64,000 bases of DNA from F23-D06 sp963603365 (GCA_963603365.1 CAVCMI010000009.1:54696-118695), one strand, 5' to 3'; positions 9,043 to 18,740 are shown, counted from the first letter of the stretch. Made by a program: numbers and translations. The notes: generated by a model not told the origin, from the letters alone.

Positions 9043-9050
9043 TATTTTTG
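9043..9050 (+). promoter_or_regulatory. -7 box for trxA
   Basis: TATTTTTG on the plus strand, 41 nt before the thioredoxin ATG. It is divergent from the purA promoter; the -33 box is weak. Confidence 0.6.
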
Positions 9051-9091
9051 CCACCTTGAATAAAATTTTAACGCATTAAATAAACATTATT

Positions 9092-9406
9092 ATGGCATTA
9101 GCAATCAACTCCAGCAATTTTGAGACATTGACCAGTGGAGACAAATTGGTCATCATTGATTTTTGGGCGCAATGGTGCGGACCCTGCAAAGCATTAAGTC
9201 CCATCATTGAAGAATTGGCCCAAGAATATGAAAACGAAGTCATCATCGGGAAATGTGACGTTGACGAAAACAACGAATTGGCTGCACAGTTCGGTGTCAT
9301 GAACATCCCGATGCTGGTTTTCTTAAAGAATGGCGAAATGGCGGATGCCCTTGTCGGGCTGGTTTCCAAAGACGCCATTGTAAAGAAAATCGAAGCGCTT
9401 AAATAG
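9092..9406 (+). CDS. trxA: Thioredoxin
   Basis: A 104-residue cytosolic thioredoxin with the redox motif WCGPC at residues 28-32 and the cis-proline segment NIPML. It is of normal length with no signal peptide. It reduces protein disulfides and serves reductases, drawing electrons from thioredoxin reductase, which is not in this window. It is divergent from purA and is followed after 43 bases by a peptide transporter on the same strand, so partial co-transcription is possible. Confidence 0.95.
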   Translation: MALAINSSNFETLTSGDKLVIIDFWAQWCGPCKALSPIIEELAQEYENEVIIGKCDVDENNELAAQFGVMNIPMLVFLKNGEMADALVGLVSKDAIVKKIEALK

Positions 9407-9449
9407 TTTTTTTTGAAATTCATTAAATTACTCACTAATAAAAATTGTC

Positions 9450-11135
9450 ATGATTGATTTCTTCACAAACCATCGTATGATGGCTATGTTGATTGCAATT
9501 CTTATCGTTGTAATCCCGTTCATCATCTATTATGTAACCATTGCCAAGCGTGAGCATCCGAAAGGGCTCGTTGCTGCTGCGTTGAGCAACATGGGCGAGC
9601 GGTTCGGCTATTACATCATGAATGCCATCCTGCTGCTCTTTTTGGTTTCCAAGTTCGGTCTGCCCGATGCCACTGCCGGCACCATTTATTCGGTGTTCTA
9701 TTTTGGCATTTACGTGCTTAGCCTTGTTGGCGGTATCATTGCCGACCGTACGCAAAACTACAACAAGACAATCCAATGGGGTCTGATCATCATGTCCATC
9801 GGCTATGTGGCGTTGGCCATTCCGTTGTTCAGCAAGGATGCCAACGGTTTCATTGTTGACGGCAATCCTCAATGGTGGTCCATTCTCATCTTCACCTGCA
9901 TCGCGCTGCTTTGCATCTCGTTCGGCAACGGCCTGTTCAAAGGCAACCTCCAGGCCATCGTCGGCAAGATGTACGACGAGTTTGAGGCCGAAGCCGCCAA
10001 GAAAGGCGAGGATGCTCTGAAAATCGCAAAAGAGAAACGCGACTCGGGCTTTCAGATTTTCTACGTATTCATCAACATCGGCGGTGTCGTTGCCCCATTT
10101 GTGGCTCCGCTGCTCCGCGAATGGTGGCTCAAAGCCCATCACTTCGTTTACAACTCCGACATGCCCAGTCTCTGTCACCAGTTCCTGAGCGGCAAGGGGA
10201 CAGAAATCGCCACCAAGTTTGAAGAAACCAAGGCACTTGTAATGAACGGATACCAGTTTGTGGACAATGCCACATTCTGTTCCGACTACATCACCGTATT
10301 CAACCAAGGTATCCATTTTGCATTCATCGCCTCCGTGGTGGCCATGCTCGTCTCGCTGACCATCTTCTTATGCACGAAGAAGAACTTCCCGCAACCCGCA
10401 AAGAAAGAAAAGCAGGAAGTTGTCGAATACACGGCTGAAGAGAAACAAGCCATGGCTAAAGAGATCAAACAGCGTCTTTACGCTCTTTTTGCTGTGCTTG
10501 GCATCGCCATCTTCTTCTGGCTGTCATTCCATCAGAACGGCCAATCATTGTCGGTTTTCGCCCGCGATTTTGTTCAGACGGATTCCATCGCCCCTGAAAT
10601 CTGGCAAGCCTTGAACCCCTTCTTCGTCATATTCCTGACTCCGATTGTCATGATTTCTTTCGCCGCTCTTGCCAGAAAAGGCAAAGGCATCTCTACTCCC
10701 CGCAAAATCGCTGTCGGCATGGCCATTGCCGGATGTGCATATCTGTTTTTGGCTATCATCTCGATTGTCAACCACTATCCTTCCGGAACCGATTTCCGCG
10801 CCATGGATACACAAACCATGTTAGCAGAAGGATTGTCAAAAGCCGGCCCATGGGTGCTTATCGTAACCTACTTTTTCCTGACCGTCGCCGAACTGTTCAT
10901 TTCCCCGTTGGGCCTTTCCTTTGTCTCTAAGGTTGCCCCGAGAAATATGGTCGGACTTTGCCAAGGGCTTTGGCTTGGAGCCACCGCCATCGGAAACCTG
11001 ATGATCTGGATCGGACCCGTTATGTACAACGCATGGCCCATTTGGAAATGCTGGGGCGTGTTCTTCGTCATCTGCCTCGTCTCTATGAGCGTGATGCTGG
11101 GTATGGTAAAATGGCTTGAACGCGTAGCCAAATAG
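9450..11135 (+). CDS. POT-family peptide:H+ symporter
   Basis: A 561-residue major-facilitator transporter of the proton-dependent oligopeptide (POT/PTR2) family, which imports di- and tripeptides. The family signature is near the N-terminus (LSNMGERFGYYIMNAIL, about residues 45-61) with the ExxER-type charged cluster shortened to NMGERFGYY. There are about twelve or more hydrophobic segments. The segment at about 310-335 is a charged cytoplasmic loop (KKEKQEVVEYTAEEKQ). It is last before a strong terminator. Peptide uptake fits an organism that secretes proteases such as the C10 peptidase near the end of this window. Confidence 0.93.
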   Translation: MIDFFTNHRMMAMLIAILIVVIPFIIYYVTIAKREHPKGLVAAALSNMGERFGYYIMNAILLLFLVSKFGLPDATAGTIYSVFYFGIYVLSLVGGIIADRTQNYNKTIQWGLIIMSIGYVALAIPLFSKDANGFIVDGNPQWWSILIFTCIALLCISFGNGLFKGNLQAIVGKMYDEFEAEAAKKGEDALKIAKEKRDSGFQIFYVFINIGGVVAPFVAPLLREWWLKAHHFVYNSDMPSLCHQFLSGKGTEIATKFEETKALVMNGYQFVDNATFCSDYITVFNQGIHFAFIASVVAMLVSLTIFLCTKKNFPQPAKKEKQEVVEYTAEEKQAMAKEIKQRLYALFAVLGIAIFFWLSFHQNGQSLSVFARDFVQTDSIAPEIWQALNPFFVIFLTPIVMISFAALARKGKGISTPRKIAVGMAIAGCAYLFLAIISIVNHYPSGTDFRAMDTQTMLAEGLSKAGPWVLIVTYFFLTVAELFISPLGLSFVSKVAPRNMVGLCQGLWLGATAIGNLMIWIGPVMYNAWPIWKCWGVFFVICLVSMSVMLGMVKWLERVAK

Positions 11136-11170
11136 TCTCCCCCACCCTGAACTGAACTAAACTATCATAA

Positions 11171-11213
11171 AGAGAGAGCCAGCTTTTGCAAAAGCCGGCT
11201 CTCTTGTTTTTTT
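11171..11213 (+). terminator. Terminator of the trxA-POT unit
   Basis: AGAGAGCCAGCTTTT and AAAAGCCGGCTCTCT form a 15-bp stem (11173-11203) with one mismatch, followed by a T-run. Confidence 0.85.
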
Positions 11214-11227
11214 GGGCAACCCTAACA

Positions 11228-11263
11228 AAAAAAAGGGACTGCATTTGAACAATCCCTTTTTTT
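11228..11263 (-). terminator. Terminator of tRNA-Glu
   Basis: AAAAAAAGGGA (11228-11238) and TCCCTTTTTTT (11253-11263) form a stem that begins 2 bases past the 3' end of the tRNA on the minus strand. Confidence 0.75.
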
Positions 11264-11265
11264 AG

Positions 11266-11337
11266 TAGCGTGTAGGAGAATCGAACTCCTATTGCAAGAT
11301 TGAGAATCTTGATTCCTAACCATTAGAAGAACACGCC
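11266..11337 (-). tRNA. tRNA-Glu (CTC)
   Basis: A 72-nt cloverleaf on the minus strand. The acceptor GGCGTGT pairs with ACACGCT (G1:U72 wobble), the anticodon arm is CAAGA-TTCTCAA-TCTTG with anticodon CTC, and the T-arm has GTTCGATTC. The discriminator is A. CCA is not encoded. The CTC anticodon reads GAG codons; the major TTC isoacceptor is not in this window. Confidence 0.92.
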
Positions 11338-11364
11338 GTGGCATTCAGTGCCTCAAAGGCGCGG

Positions 11365-11394
11365 CAAAAATACACTTTTTTTATTAATCCGCAA
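11365..11394 (-). promoter_or_regulatory. Promoter of tRNA-Glu
   Basis: On the minus strand TTG (11392-11394), 19 nt, then TATTTTTG (11365-11372), about 28 nt before the tRNA. Confidence 0.75.
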
Positions 11395-11531
11395 CTGCTC
11401 CGCAATCATTTTTTTAATCTGCGGAAAATACTGAAACCCAACATTAAAGACATCTTGAAAGCATACGGCATCCTTCACATTCTATGCGGCATATCGTGTC
11501 TGAGAAGGCAAATGCTGACAAGACAGGCAGC

Positions 11532-12374
11532 CTACTGCGTCAAATTGCGCAACATTCGGATCTCCTCTTGCCAGAGGCTTTCATCCGGCGTTTCGAGAAT
11601 TAGCGGCATATCGTCGAAGCGCGGGTCTTTCATAAAAAGACTGAAGAAATTGAGCCCAAGGAGTCCTTTCCCAATGCTGTCGTGGCGGTCAACCCTTGAA
11701 GCCAGTTCCTTTTTTGTATCGTTGAGGTGGATAGCCTTGAGGTAAGATGCACCCACCGTGTTGTCGAACTCGCGGAATGTATCGTTGTAGCCCTCAACCG
11801 TCTTAATGTCATAGCCGGCGGAATAGGTATGGCAGGTGTCGAGGCACACGCCCACCCGCTGCTTGTCTTCCACCCTGTCGATGATATATGCCAGATGCTG
11901 GAAACTGAACCCGACATTAGACCCCTGTCCTGCAGTGTTTTCTATAACTGCCGTCACGCCTCGTGTGCGGTCAAGCGCTATGTTGATGCTCTCGGCAATG
12001 CGGCGGAGGCACTCCTCAAGCGGAATTTTCTTCAAATGGCTTCCCGGATGGAAGTTCAGCATCTTGAGCCCCAACTGTTCACAACGCTGCATCTCGTCAA
12101 GAAAAGCGCTTCTTGACTTATCAAGAGCCTGCTTTTCGGGCTGGCCAAGGTTGATGAGGTAACTGTCGTGTGGAAGAATGTATTCGGGCTTAAAACCGTG
12201 CACCTCACAGTTCTCCTTGAACCTATCTATCGACTTGTTGGTAAGCGGCGGCGACACCCACTGACGTTGGTTTTTGGTAAACAAGGCAAAAGCGTTGGCG
12301 CCAACTGCGGCCGCATTCACCGGGGCATTCTCAACCCCTCCGGTTGTGCTGACGTGCGGTCCAATGTACTTCAT
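11532..12374 (-). CDS. nfo: Endonuclease IV (AP endonuclease)
   Basis: A 280-residue TIM-barrel deoxyribonuclease IV, which cuts DNA at abasic sites during base-excision repair using a three-metal centre. Family landmarks are GPHVSTTGGV at the N-terminus, NFHPGSHL, GVCLDTCHTYSAGYD, HLNDTKKELASRVDRH and LILETP. All expected metal ligands (His, Asp and Glu in these motifs) are present. It lies one base after the beta-barrel gene in the purM operon. Confidence 0.96.
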   Translation of the reverse strand: MKYIGPHVSTTGGVENAPVNAAAVGANAFALFTKNQRQWVSPPLTNKSIDRFKENCEVHGFKPEYILPHDSYLINLGQPEKQALDKSRSAFLDEMQRCEQLGLKMLNFHPGSHLKKIPLEECLRRIAESINIALDRTRGVTAVIENTAGQGSNVGFSFQHLAYIIDRVEDKQRVGVCLDTCHTYSAGYDIKTVEGYNDTFREFDNTVGASYLKAIHLNDTKKELASRVDRHDSIGKGLLGLNFFSLFMKDPRFDDMPLILETPDESLWQEEIRMLRNLTQ

Positions 12375-12375
12375 C

Positions 12376-13173
12376 TCAATTGATCTGATAGCCGAGCATT
12401 ATCTGCAGGTTGAAATTGCGGCGTGACAATCCCGTGATATCCGTTATCTCAAGCGCCATGTTGTTCAGCAGACCAAAGTTAGCCGCCGCACCGATATAGA
12501 ATCTGGAAACCTTGTAGTCGAGTTCTAAAGAGAGACCGAAATCAACCCTTCGGGCAATCCGTCCATTATACAACACCTCTTCTTGCACAAAGTCATCGGA
12601 CAGCATCTGTCTGTAAACGCTTATTTTTTCGTTTTTCCAAGGGTCAAATTCAATCTTTTCCGAATAGTTTACACCTGTTGAATAGGCATAGCTACCCTTT
12701 CCGGTCAGCTTTCCGCCGGCAGTCACGCTGAGATACGGTCCGGCTGCTACTTCAAAACACCTGTTTTCACGCACGGGAATTGCATATTTCACCAACACGG
12801 GAATGCAAAAATTGTGTGCCGTGGTCTTTTCCGAATAGTCAACGCTGCAAGTCGAATCGCCGGTTTGGCGCACCGACTGCTCGGCGGCCCCTACGACCAG
12901 TCTGGCATAAGAGAAACCCGTACGCAACGAGAGCCGTTCTTTCAGCGGTATTTCGACACCGACCCCGGCAGCATATCCTGACTTGAGACCATAATACTGG
13001 TCGGGGAGTTTGAACGTGACATCGGCAGTCTGTTTTTGATTTGCGAAATAGGTAGCAAGCGTATATCCGGCATGGAGGTCTACCTTAACCTTGGCCTCAT
13101 TCTGCGCAAAGGCAGAAACTGACAGCAGCACCGCCAGCGTCAAAAGCGCAAGTCGTTTCATGCTTGTCATCAT
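12376..13173 (-). CDS. PorT-type outer-membrane beta-barrel protein
   Basis: A 265-residue protein with a signal peptide (MKRLALLTL to SAFAQ) and amphipathic beta-strands typical of the OMP_b-brl_2/PorT fold. It should sit in the outer membrane; its role is unknown. The ATG at 13171-13173 overlaps the purM stop as TAATG, which suggests coupled translation. A second ATG at 13161 starts directly at MKRLALL and is an equally good signal peptide start. It is sandwiched between purM and nfo without an obvious functional link. Confidence 0.78.
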   Translation of the reverse strand: MMTSMKRLALLTLAVLLSVSAFAQNEAKVKVDLHAGYTLATYFANQKQTADVTFKLPDQYYGLKSGYAAGVGVEIPLKERLSLRTGFSYARLVVGAAEQSVRQTGDSTCSVDYSEKTTAHNFCIPVLVKYAIPVRENRCFEVAAGPYLSVTAGGKLTGKGSYAYSTGVNYSEKIEFDPWKNEKISVYRQMLSDDFVQEEVLYNGRIARRVDFGLSLELDYKVSRFYIGAAANFGLLNNMALEITDITGLSRRNFNLQIMLGYQIN

Positions 13174-14204
13174 TAAGCCAGTTTAATGTCAACTTTCCCG
13201 GTATCGGTAACTTTACCTATTACGGAAGCCTTTTCGCCAAGTTTTTCAAACAAGTCGAGAACGTTGTTTTTGTCTTCCGGGGCAATGAGCAGCACCATGC
13301 CGATGCCCATATTGAAAATGTTGAACATTTCGCGGTGGTCCACCTTGCCGTATTTTTCAAGGAACGGGAATATGGCAGGCATTTCCCAACTGCCCTCTTC
13401 AATAAAGATTCCTTGTCCCTCTTGAAGTGCGCGAGGAATATTCTCATCGAATCCGCCGCCTGTGATGTGCGAGATGGCGTGGACATCAACTTTTTCGAGA
13501 ACCTCCAGCACCGGGCGCACATATATGCGCGTAGGGGTCAACAGCACATTGCCCAATGTGTCAGGCAGTTCGTAATATTGTTTGGAAAGGTTCATCTTAT
13601 TGTCTTTAAGTACAATTTTGCGTACCAGCGAGAAGCCATTGGAGTGAACGCCCGAGGAGGCAAGTCCGACAATCAGGTCGCCAGTTTTGACGCGGCTTCC
13701 GTCGATGAGGCGCGACTTTTCGACTGCGCCAACTGTAAAGCCGGCGATGTCGTATTCGTCTTCGGAGTACATATCGGGCATCTCGGCAGTCTCGCCGCCG
13801 ACAAGAGCGCAATTGGAGAGCACGCAGCCGTCGGCGACACCCTTGACAATGGCCTCAATCTTGGCCGGGTCGTTCTTGCCCACGGCGATATAGTCGAGGA
13901 AAAACAGCGGGGCGGCGCCCTGAGCCAGCACGTCGTTCACACACATAGCCACTGCATCCTGTCCTATGGTGTCGTGCTTGTCCATCATAAAAGCAATTTT
14001 GAGTTTTGTACCCACGCCATCGGTGCCGCTTACAAGCACCGGTTCCTTGTAATTCAGTGAGGCAAGGTCAAACATGCCGCCGAAACTGCCTATGTTGCCC
14101 ATCATACCCGGACGGTTGGTCCGTGCTATATGTTTTTTTATCAGGCGCACAGACTCATATCCTGCTTCCAAACGGACGCCTGCTTCTTCATAAGATTTTG
14201 CCAT
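13173..14204 (-). CDS. purM: Phosphoribosylformylglycinamidine cyclo-ligase (AIR synthetase)
   Basis: PurM closes the imidazole ring of AIR with ATP in purine synthesis. The N-terminus SYEEAGV, the loop SGTDGVGTKLK, and GGETAEMPDMY are family signatures. I take the ATG at 14204 (MAKSYEEAG). The frame is open to 14234, but that extension overlaps the queA stop and lacks homology-like sequence. The spacing to queA is 26 bases. The 3' end overlaps the start of the beta-barrel gene. Confidence 0.95.
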   Translation of the reverse strand: MAKSYEEAGVRLEAGYESVRLIKKHIARTNRPGMMGNIGSFGGMFDLASLNYKEPVLVSGTDGVGTKLKIAFMMDKHDTIGQDAVAMCVNDVLAQGAAPLFFLDYIAVGKNDPAKIEAIVKGVADGCVLSNCALVGGETAEMPDMYSEDEYDIAGFTVGAVEKSRLIDGSRVKTGDLIVGLASSGVHSNGFSLVRKIVLKDNKMNLSKQYYELPDTLGNVLLTPTRIYVRPVLEVLEKVDVHAISHITGGGFDENIPRALQEGQGIFIEEGSWEMPAIFPFLEKYGKVDHREMFNIFNMGIGMVLLIAPEDKNNVLDLFEKLGEKASVIGKVTDTGKVDIKLA

Positions 14205-14230
14205 AAGAAAAATATGTTGTGTGAAACAAT

Positions 14231-15304
14231 TCAAATTATCAACATTGCATCGCCGTAAGTCAGGAATCTGTATTTCTCTGCCACAGCTTCCTTGTAGGCG
14301 CGCATCACAAAGTCATAGCCGCCGAAAGCGGCCACCATCATCAGCATAGAGCTTTGAGAGGCATGGAAGTTCGTGATCATCGCATCTCCCACCATAAAGC
14401 GGTAGGGCGGATAGATGAACTTGTTGGTCCAGGCATCCATCTTGCCGTTCATTTCAGTGGTTTTGACGTGCCCGCTGGCATACACGGACGACTCTATAGC
14501 CTTAGTAGTCGTAGTTCCGACCATTACCACCTTATGTTTTTCCTCTTTTGTCTTATTGATCAGGTCTGCCACCTCGGCTTTGATAATCATCCTTTCGGAG
14601 TCGGGTTTATGCTTCGACAGGTCTTCGACATCGATATCATTGAAATTGCTCAATCCGGCATGAAGGGTAATATAGGTTCGTTCAATGCCTTTGAGTTCCA
14701 TTCTTTTCAGCAGTTCGCGGCTGAAGTGGAAGCCGGCGGCAGGGGCCACCACGGCACCCTCTTCTGTAGCATAAAGCGTTTGGTAGTACCCTTCGTCTTC
14801 CGGCACAATCTCGCGCAAACGCTGGATGTCTTCCGGAAGCGGCGTCGTGCCGAGTTCCATCAGTTTTTTCTTGAAAGCATCATGGTCGCCGTCAAAGAGG
14901 AATCGGAGCGTTCTTCCGCGTGAGGTTGTGTTGTCAATCACTTCAGCCAACAGACTTTCGTCTTCACAGAAGCAGAGTTTGTTGCCGATGCGTATTTTGC
15001 GGGCCGGGTCCACCAGCACGTCCCAAAGACGGCTTTCCGCATCCAATTCGCGCAGCAGGAAGACGCGGATCTTGGCTCTGGTCTGTTCTTTCTCGCCGTA
15101 AAGCAATGCCGGGAACACCCGGGTGTTGTTCATGACAAACAGGTCGCCTTCGTCGAAATAGTCAAGAATATCCTTGAAAATCTTGTGCTCAATAGTTTTT
15201 GTCTTGCGATTTAAGACCATCAAGCGAGCCTCGTCACGCTCCTTTGCAGGATACAAAGCAATCAGATCCTGAGGCAGGTAGTACTTAAATTCTGATAATT
15301 TCAT
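14231..15304 (-). CDS. queA: S-adenosylmethionine:tRNA ribosyltransferase-isomerase
   Basis: QueA transfers and isomerises the ribosyl moiety of SAM onto preQ1-modified tRNA to form epoxyqueuosine. The family start (MKLSEFKYYLPQDLIALYP-like) defines the ATG at 15304, and the motifs NNTRVFPALL, PAAGFHFS, and LHAGLSNF are present. The length of 357 residues is normal for the family. Its promoter -7 box is 20 bases upstream, so the annotated longer frame to 15337 would begin upstream of the transcript. Confidence 0.95.
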   Translation of the reverse strand: MKLSEFKYYLPQDLIALYPAKERDEARLMVLNRKTKTIEHKIFKDILDYFDEGDLFVMNNTRVFPALLYGEKEQTRAKIRVFLLRELDAESRLWDVLVDPARKIRIGNKLCFCEDESLLAEVIDNTTSRGRTLRFLFDGDHDAFKKKLMELGTTPLPEDIQRLREIVPEDEGYYQTLYATEEGAVVAPAAGFHFSRELLKRMELKGIERTYITLHAGLSNFNDIDVEDLSKHKPDSERMIIKAEVADLINKTKEEKHKVVMVGTTTTKAIESSVYASGHVKTTEMNGKMDAWTNKFIYPPYRFMVGDAMITNFHASQSSMLMMVAAFGGYDFVMRAYKEAVAEKYRFLTYGDAMLII

Positions 15305-15323
15305 TGTACAATAATTCAGCGCG

Positions 15324-15354
15324 CAAAGATACAACAAAAAACAACGTTTGTCAA
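15324..15354 (-). promoter_or_regulatory. Promoter of the queA-purM-nfo unit
   Basis: On the minus strand TTG (15352-15354), 20 nt, then TATCTTTG (15324-15331). It lies 20 nt before the queA ATG, leaving a very short leader. Confidence 0.75.
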
Positions 15355-15403
15355 GTGCATTTTTGCGCCAAAGGGGACCAAGGCCCTTGGGAAACAGACT
15401 ATT

Positions 15404-16270
15404 TCATGTTCTGCGGAAACGCTGATGGTTCTGGAAACGGATCTCCTTTTCAATAGTCCGCATCTGCTCGCGCATTTCAGGCGTGAAAAAGGATTCTGCC
15501 ACTTTCTCTTCTATGTACTCTACCGCCAGTTCATTGGGATGACTGAGGTCTTTGGCATAGAATCTGTAGTCGCGAAGGTCGTCCATCAGAAACTCGTATG
15601 CCGGGAAATAGAATGTCGTTTCATTATCGACAAGCCGGTCCACCGCCAACATAAGCGTTGACTTGCTCAATGTGTTCTCGTGAACATTGTCACCGGCATG
15701 GCGTACAGGGCTGACCGTGAATATGATTTTCAATTCGGGGAAACGATCTTTCAGCATCGTCAGCGTTTCGTTCCATTGCGAGACTATTTTCTTGACATCC
15801 AGGCGGAAACGCTCGAACCAGTTGTTCGGGATTCTGTGGCAGTTGGAGACAATAAGGTCGCGCGGCATGAATTTGTAGCAGAATGCTGTGCCGAACGTGA
15901 TGAAAAGATAGTCAGCGCGTTGCAGAAACCGGGATGCCTGATCCAGTTGCTCGTCTATATTTTTCTCAAAATCTTCATAATTCTCCTTTGAAAACCGTCC
16001 ATGATGGGCAAAACTGACCCAAAGGTCTGAAGTTCTGTAGAAATATCGGTTCTTGTCGAAGCTGGCGGGCTCCATCAACATCCTGAGTGCTCGGTCAATG
16101 GACACAGGATTGAATAGCACGCCGAACGGGTTGGAGCACACGTCAAACCGATGCCGCTTGAAATAACTGCCAATGTGGTCTGAAAAACAGGAGCCCAGCA
16201 GCAGCAAAGAGTCAGCGCTGTTTATATGGAAAGGATATTTTGGAGCCGGTATGTTTGCACGGAAAATCAT
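15404..16270 (-). CDS. GSCFA-domain protein
   Basis: A 288-residue GSCFA-family protein. The family is named after a Gly-Ser-Cys-Phe-Ala motif seen here as GSCFSD (about residues 27-32), where the last Ala is replaced by Ser. The layout resembles SGNH/GDSL-like hydrolases, with a DLSHPNELAVEYIEE segment near the C-terminus that could provide Asp and His. Biochemical function is not established. It follows the helicase gene by 9 bases and is probably co-transcribed. No signal peptide is evident, so it is likely cytoplasmic. Confidence 0.85.
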   Translation of the reverse strand: MIFRANIPAPKYPFHINSADSLLLLGSCFSDHIGSYFKRHRFDVCSNPFGVLFNPVSIDRALRMLMEPASFDKNRYFYRTSDLWVSFAHHGRFSKENYEDFEKNIDEQLDQASRFLQRADYLFITFGTAFCYKFMPRDLIVSNCHRIPNNWFERFRLDVKKIVSQWNETLTMLKDRFPELKIIFTVSPVRHAGDNVHENTLSKSTLMLAVDRLVDNETTFYFPAYEFLMDDLRDYRFYAKDLSHPNELAVEYIEEKVAESFFTPEMREQMRTIEKEIRFQNHQRFRRT

Positions 16271-16279
16271 AGTGTATGG

Positions 16280-18628
16280 TTATTTTGGGATAATCAGTTT
16301 CGCGAACTTCAGCAGCAAGGTTTTAGTGCCGACGGTATCGAACCTTACCTGTGCTTTTTTGTCCTGGTCGTTGCCCTCGACAGAGAGCACATTGCCATAG
16401 CCGAATTTGTTGTGGTAAACCCTGACACCGGGCTGTATCTGGCTGTTGGAGGCCGGCGTACCCATCTGTTCCTGACGCACTTCTGTCTTGTTCTTGACGA
16501 CGGGGCGGGCATCAGCCGTTCCCAACGGACGGCTGCCATGAACCGGACGGAAACGTGACTCTTGCGGCTTTGAAAACAAACTGCCTCCTGACTTCCTGGA
16601 AAAAGAGCCCATGCCACTGGAAGCCTTTTTTGCAATGTTCAAGAACTCGGGAGGAATCTCGCTCACGAAGCGGCTCTCTTCACAGAATTGCAGCGACCCG
16701 AAGCGATAACGTCTCTGCGCTTCGGTAAGCGTTACGGACTTTCTGGCACGCGTGAGCGCTACATAGAAAAGCCTGCGTTCTTCTTCCATTTCCTGCCGAG
16801 AATTGGCACACATTGAAGAAGGAAACAGATTCTCCTCCATTCCCGTGATAAAGACATAGTCAAATTCAAGACCTTTTGCCGAATGTATCGTCATCATCTT
16901 CACCCTGTCTTCCCCCTCTTCCTCCTTGTCGTCCTCTTCATCGCTCAAAAGGGCGATGGATTCCATAAAGTGGTCAAGGGAAGGGAAATAGGCTTCCATA
17001 ATCTCCCCTGTCGTCTCTATGAAACTGTTGTCGGGATCTTTCCCTGTAAAGCTTTTCATCGAATCAAGCAGTTCTTCCACATTCTCGCCGCGCTCTTTCT
17101 CTTCCGCATTCTCGTGCAACAACTTGGCGATGCCTGTTTTCTGAACGATCCGCTTGCCGAGTTCGTAGGCGTCTTCTGTCGGCAGATCGGCGGAGAAGCC
17201 GCGTATCATATTGGCAAACTCTGTCAACTTGTTCGCTACAGCCCCGCTGACATCCAGTTTATATTGTTGCGGATTTGCAATCACGTCCCATACTTGAGCG
17301 CCTTGTTCGGCAGCGGCAGCGAATACTTTTGACATCGTCGTTTCTCCAATGCCTCGCATCGGAAAGTTGATGACACGGCGCAGCGACTCTTCGTCATAAT
17401 GGTTGATGACCAGCCTGAAATAGGCTAAAACATCTTTGATCTCCTTGCGTTTGTAGAACGAAAGCCCGCCATAGATTTTATAGGGTATGTGACGTTTGAC
17501 CATCGCCTCTTCGAGTGTGCGCGACTGCACGTTGGTTCTGTACAGGATGGCGAACTGCTTGTTGGCGGCATGTTCATTCATTTTGGTTTCAAAGATAGCG
17601 TCCGCCACAGCATGCGCCTCGTCATTGTCGCTGTCCGCACTTATCAGATTTATTTTGGCACCCGACTCGTTGTCTGTCCATACATCTTTTGGCACCTGGT
17701 CGCGGTTGTTTTTGATGATGGCATTGGCCGCATTGACAATCGTCTGGGTTGAGCGGTAATTCTGTTCGAGTTTATAGACCGCAGCGTCCGGATAGTCGCG
17801 CCTGAAGTTGAGAATGTTCTGAATGTCAGCGCCTCTGAAGCCATAAATGCTTTGGGCATCGTCTCCCACTACGCAGATGTTATGGTTTTGGGCTGCCAAT
17901 TTTCTGACAATCAGATACTGGGCGAAATTGGTATCCTGATACTCGTCAACTAAAATGTAAGAAAAGCGACTCTGGTACTTGTAGAGCATCTCGGGGAAGT
18001 CACGAAGCAGGACGTTCATATAGAACAGCAAATCGTCGAAATCCATGGCATCCGCCAGTTTGAGACGTTTGTTGTAAGCAGAAAAGATTTCGGCCACCAT
18101 CGGCTTCCCTGCGGCCCTGTCTGCTGCCATAATCTCGCCGTTGTTGGCATACTCCTGTTCAGAAAGCAGATTCGACTTTGCCATAGAAATGCGGTTGAGC
18201 ACATAGTTGGGAGCATATTGCTTGGGGTCAAGGTTCAGGTCTTTCACGATGTTGCGGAGCAGCGACTTAGAGTCATCGGTATCATATACGGTCAGTCGTG
18301 CTGAATAGCCTAACTTTTCGGCTTCCATGCGGAGAATCCTGTAAAATACGGAGTGGAAAGTGCCCATTGTGACGGCTCTTGCCACGTCACCGCCCACAAG
18401 ATTTGTGATACGGCTGCGCATTTCGGCAGAGGCCTTGTTCGTGAACGTGAGTGCGAGAATATTGTACGGACTGATGCCCGAAGCCAACATATAGGCAATG
18501 CGGTATGTCAAAACCCTTGTCTTTCCTGCCCCAGCCCCCGCAATCACCATCACTGGACCATCTATCTGTTTAACAGCATATTGCTGTTGACTGTTCAATT
18601 CTGAAAGTATCGATTCTTTATTTGTCAT
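16280..18628 (-). CDS. UvrD/PcrA/Rep-type DNA helicase
   Basis: A superfamily 1A 3'-5' helicase of about 782 residues, for DNA repair and replication-fork clearance. Motif I is GAGAGKTRVL, motif II is LVDEYQDTN, motif III GDDAQSIYGFRGAD, and motif V/VI MTIHSAKGLEFDYVF and VALTRARKS. The C-terminal GVRVYHNKFGYGNVLSVEG is the small KOW-like tail typical of PcrA/UvrD. I start at the ATG at 18628 because the longer frame (18652) begins within the -7 promoter box at 18650-18657. UvrD and PcrA cannot be told apart by eye. Confidence 0.95.
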   Translation of the reverse strand: MTNKESILSELNSQQQYAVKQIDGPVMVIAGAGAGKTRVLTYRIAYMLASGISPYNILALTFTNKASAEMRSRITNLVGGDVARAVTMGTFHSVFYRILRMEAEKLGYSARLTVYDTDDSKSLLRNIVKDLNLDPKQYAPNYVLNRISMAKSNLLSEQEYANNGEIMAADRAAGKPMVAEIFSAYNKRLKLADAMDFDDLLFYMNVLLRDFPEMLYKYQSRFSYILVDEYQDTNFAQYLIVRKLAAQNHNICVVGDDAQSIYGFRGADIQNILNFRRDYPDAAVYKLEQNYRSTQTIVNAANAIIKNNRDQVPKDVWTDNESGAKINLISADSDNDEAHAVADAIFETKMNEHAANKQFAILYRTNVQSRTLEEAMVKRHIPYKIYGGLSFYKRKEIKDVLAYFRLVINHYDEESLRRVINFPMRGIGETTMSKVFAAAAEQGAQVWDVIANPQQYKLDVSGAVANKLTEFANMIRGFSADLPTEDAYELGKRIVQKTGIAKLLHENAEEKERGENVEELLDSMKSFTGKDPDNSFIETTGEIMEAYFPSLDHFMESIALLSDEEDDKEEEGEDRVKMMTIHSAKGLEFDYVFITGMEENLFPSSMCANSRQEMEEERRLFYVALTRARKSVTLTEAQRRYRFGSLQFCEESRFVSEIPPEFLNIAKKASSGMGSFSRKSGGSLFSKPQESRFRPVHGSRPLGTADARPVVKNKTEVRQEQMGTPASNSQIQPGVRVYHNKFGYGNVLSVEGNDQDKKAQVRFDTVGTKTLLLKFAKLIIPK

Positions 18629-18649
18629 CCTTGATTGTTTCAAAGGCAG

Positions 18650-18657
18650 CAAAGGTA
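18650..18657 (-). promoter_or_regulatory. -7 box for the helicase gene
   Basis: TACCTTTG on the minus strand, 21 nt before the ATG at 18628. Confidence 0.55.
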
Positions 18658-18740
18658 ATGCTTTTCATTGTACCCCCTACCCTATGCCGTACACCTTCAC
18701 AGCTGCGCTTTGGTTATATTTAAATATTTTTATGTTTTTA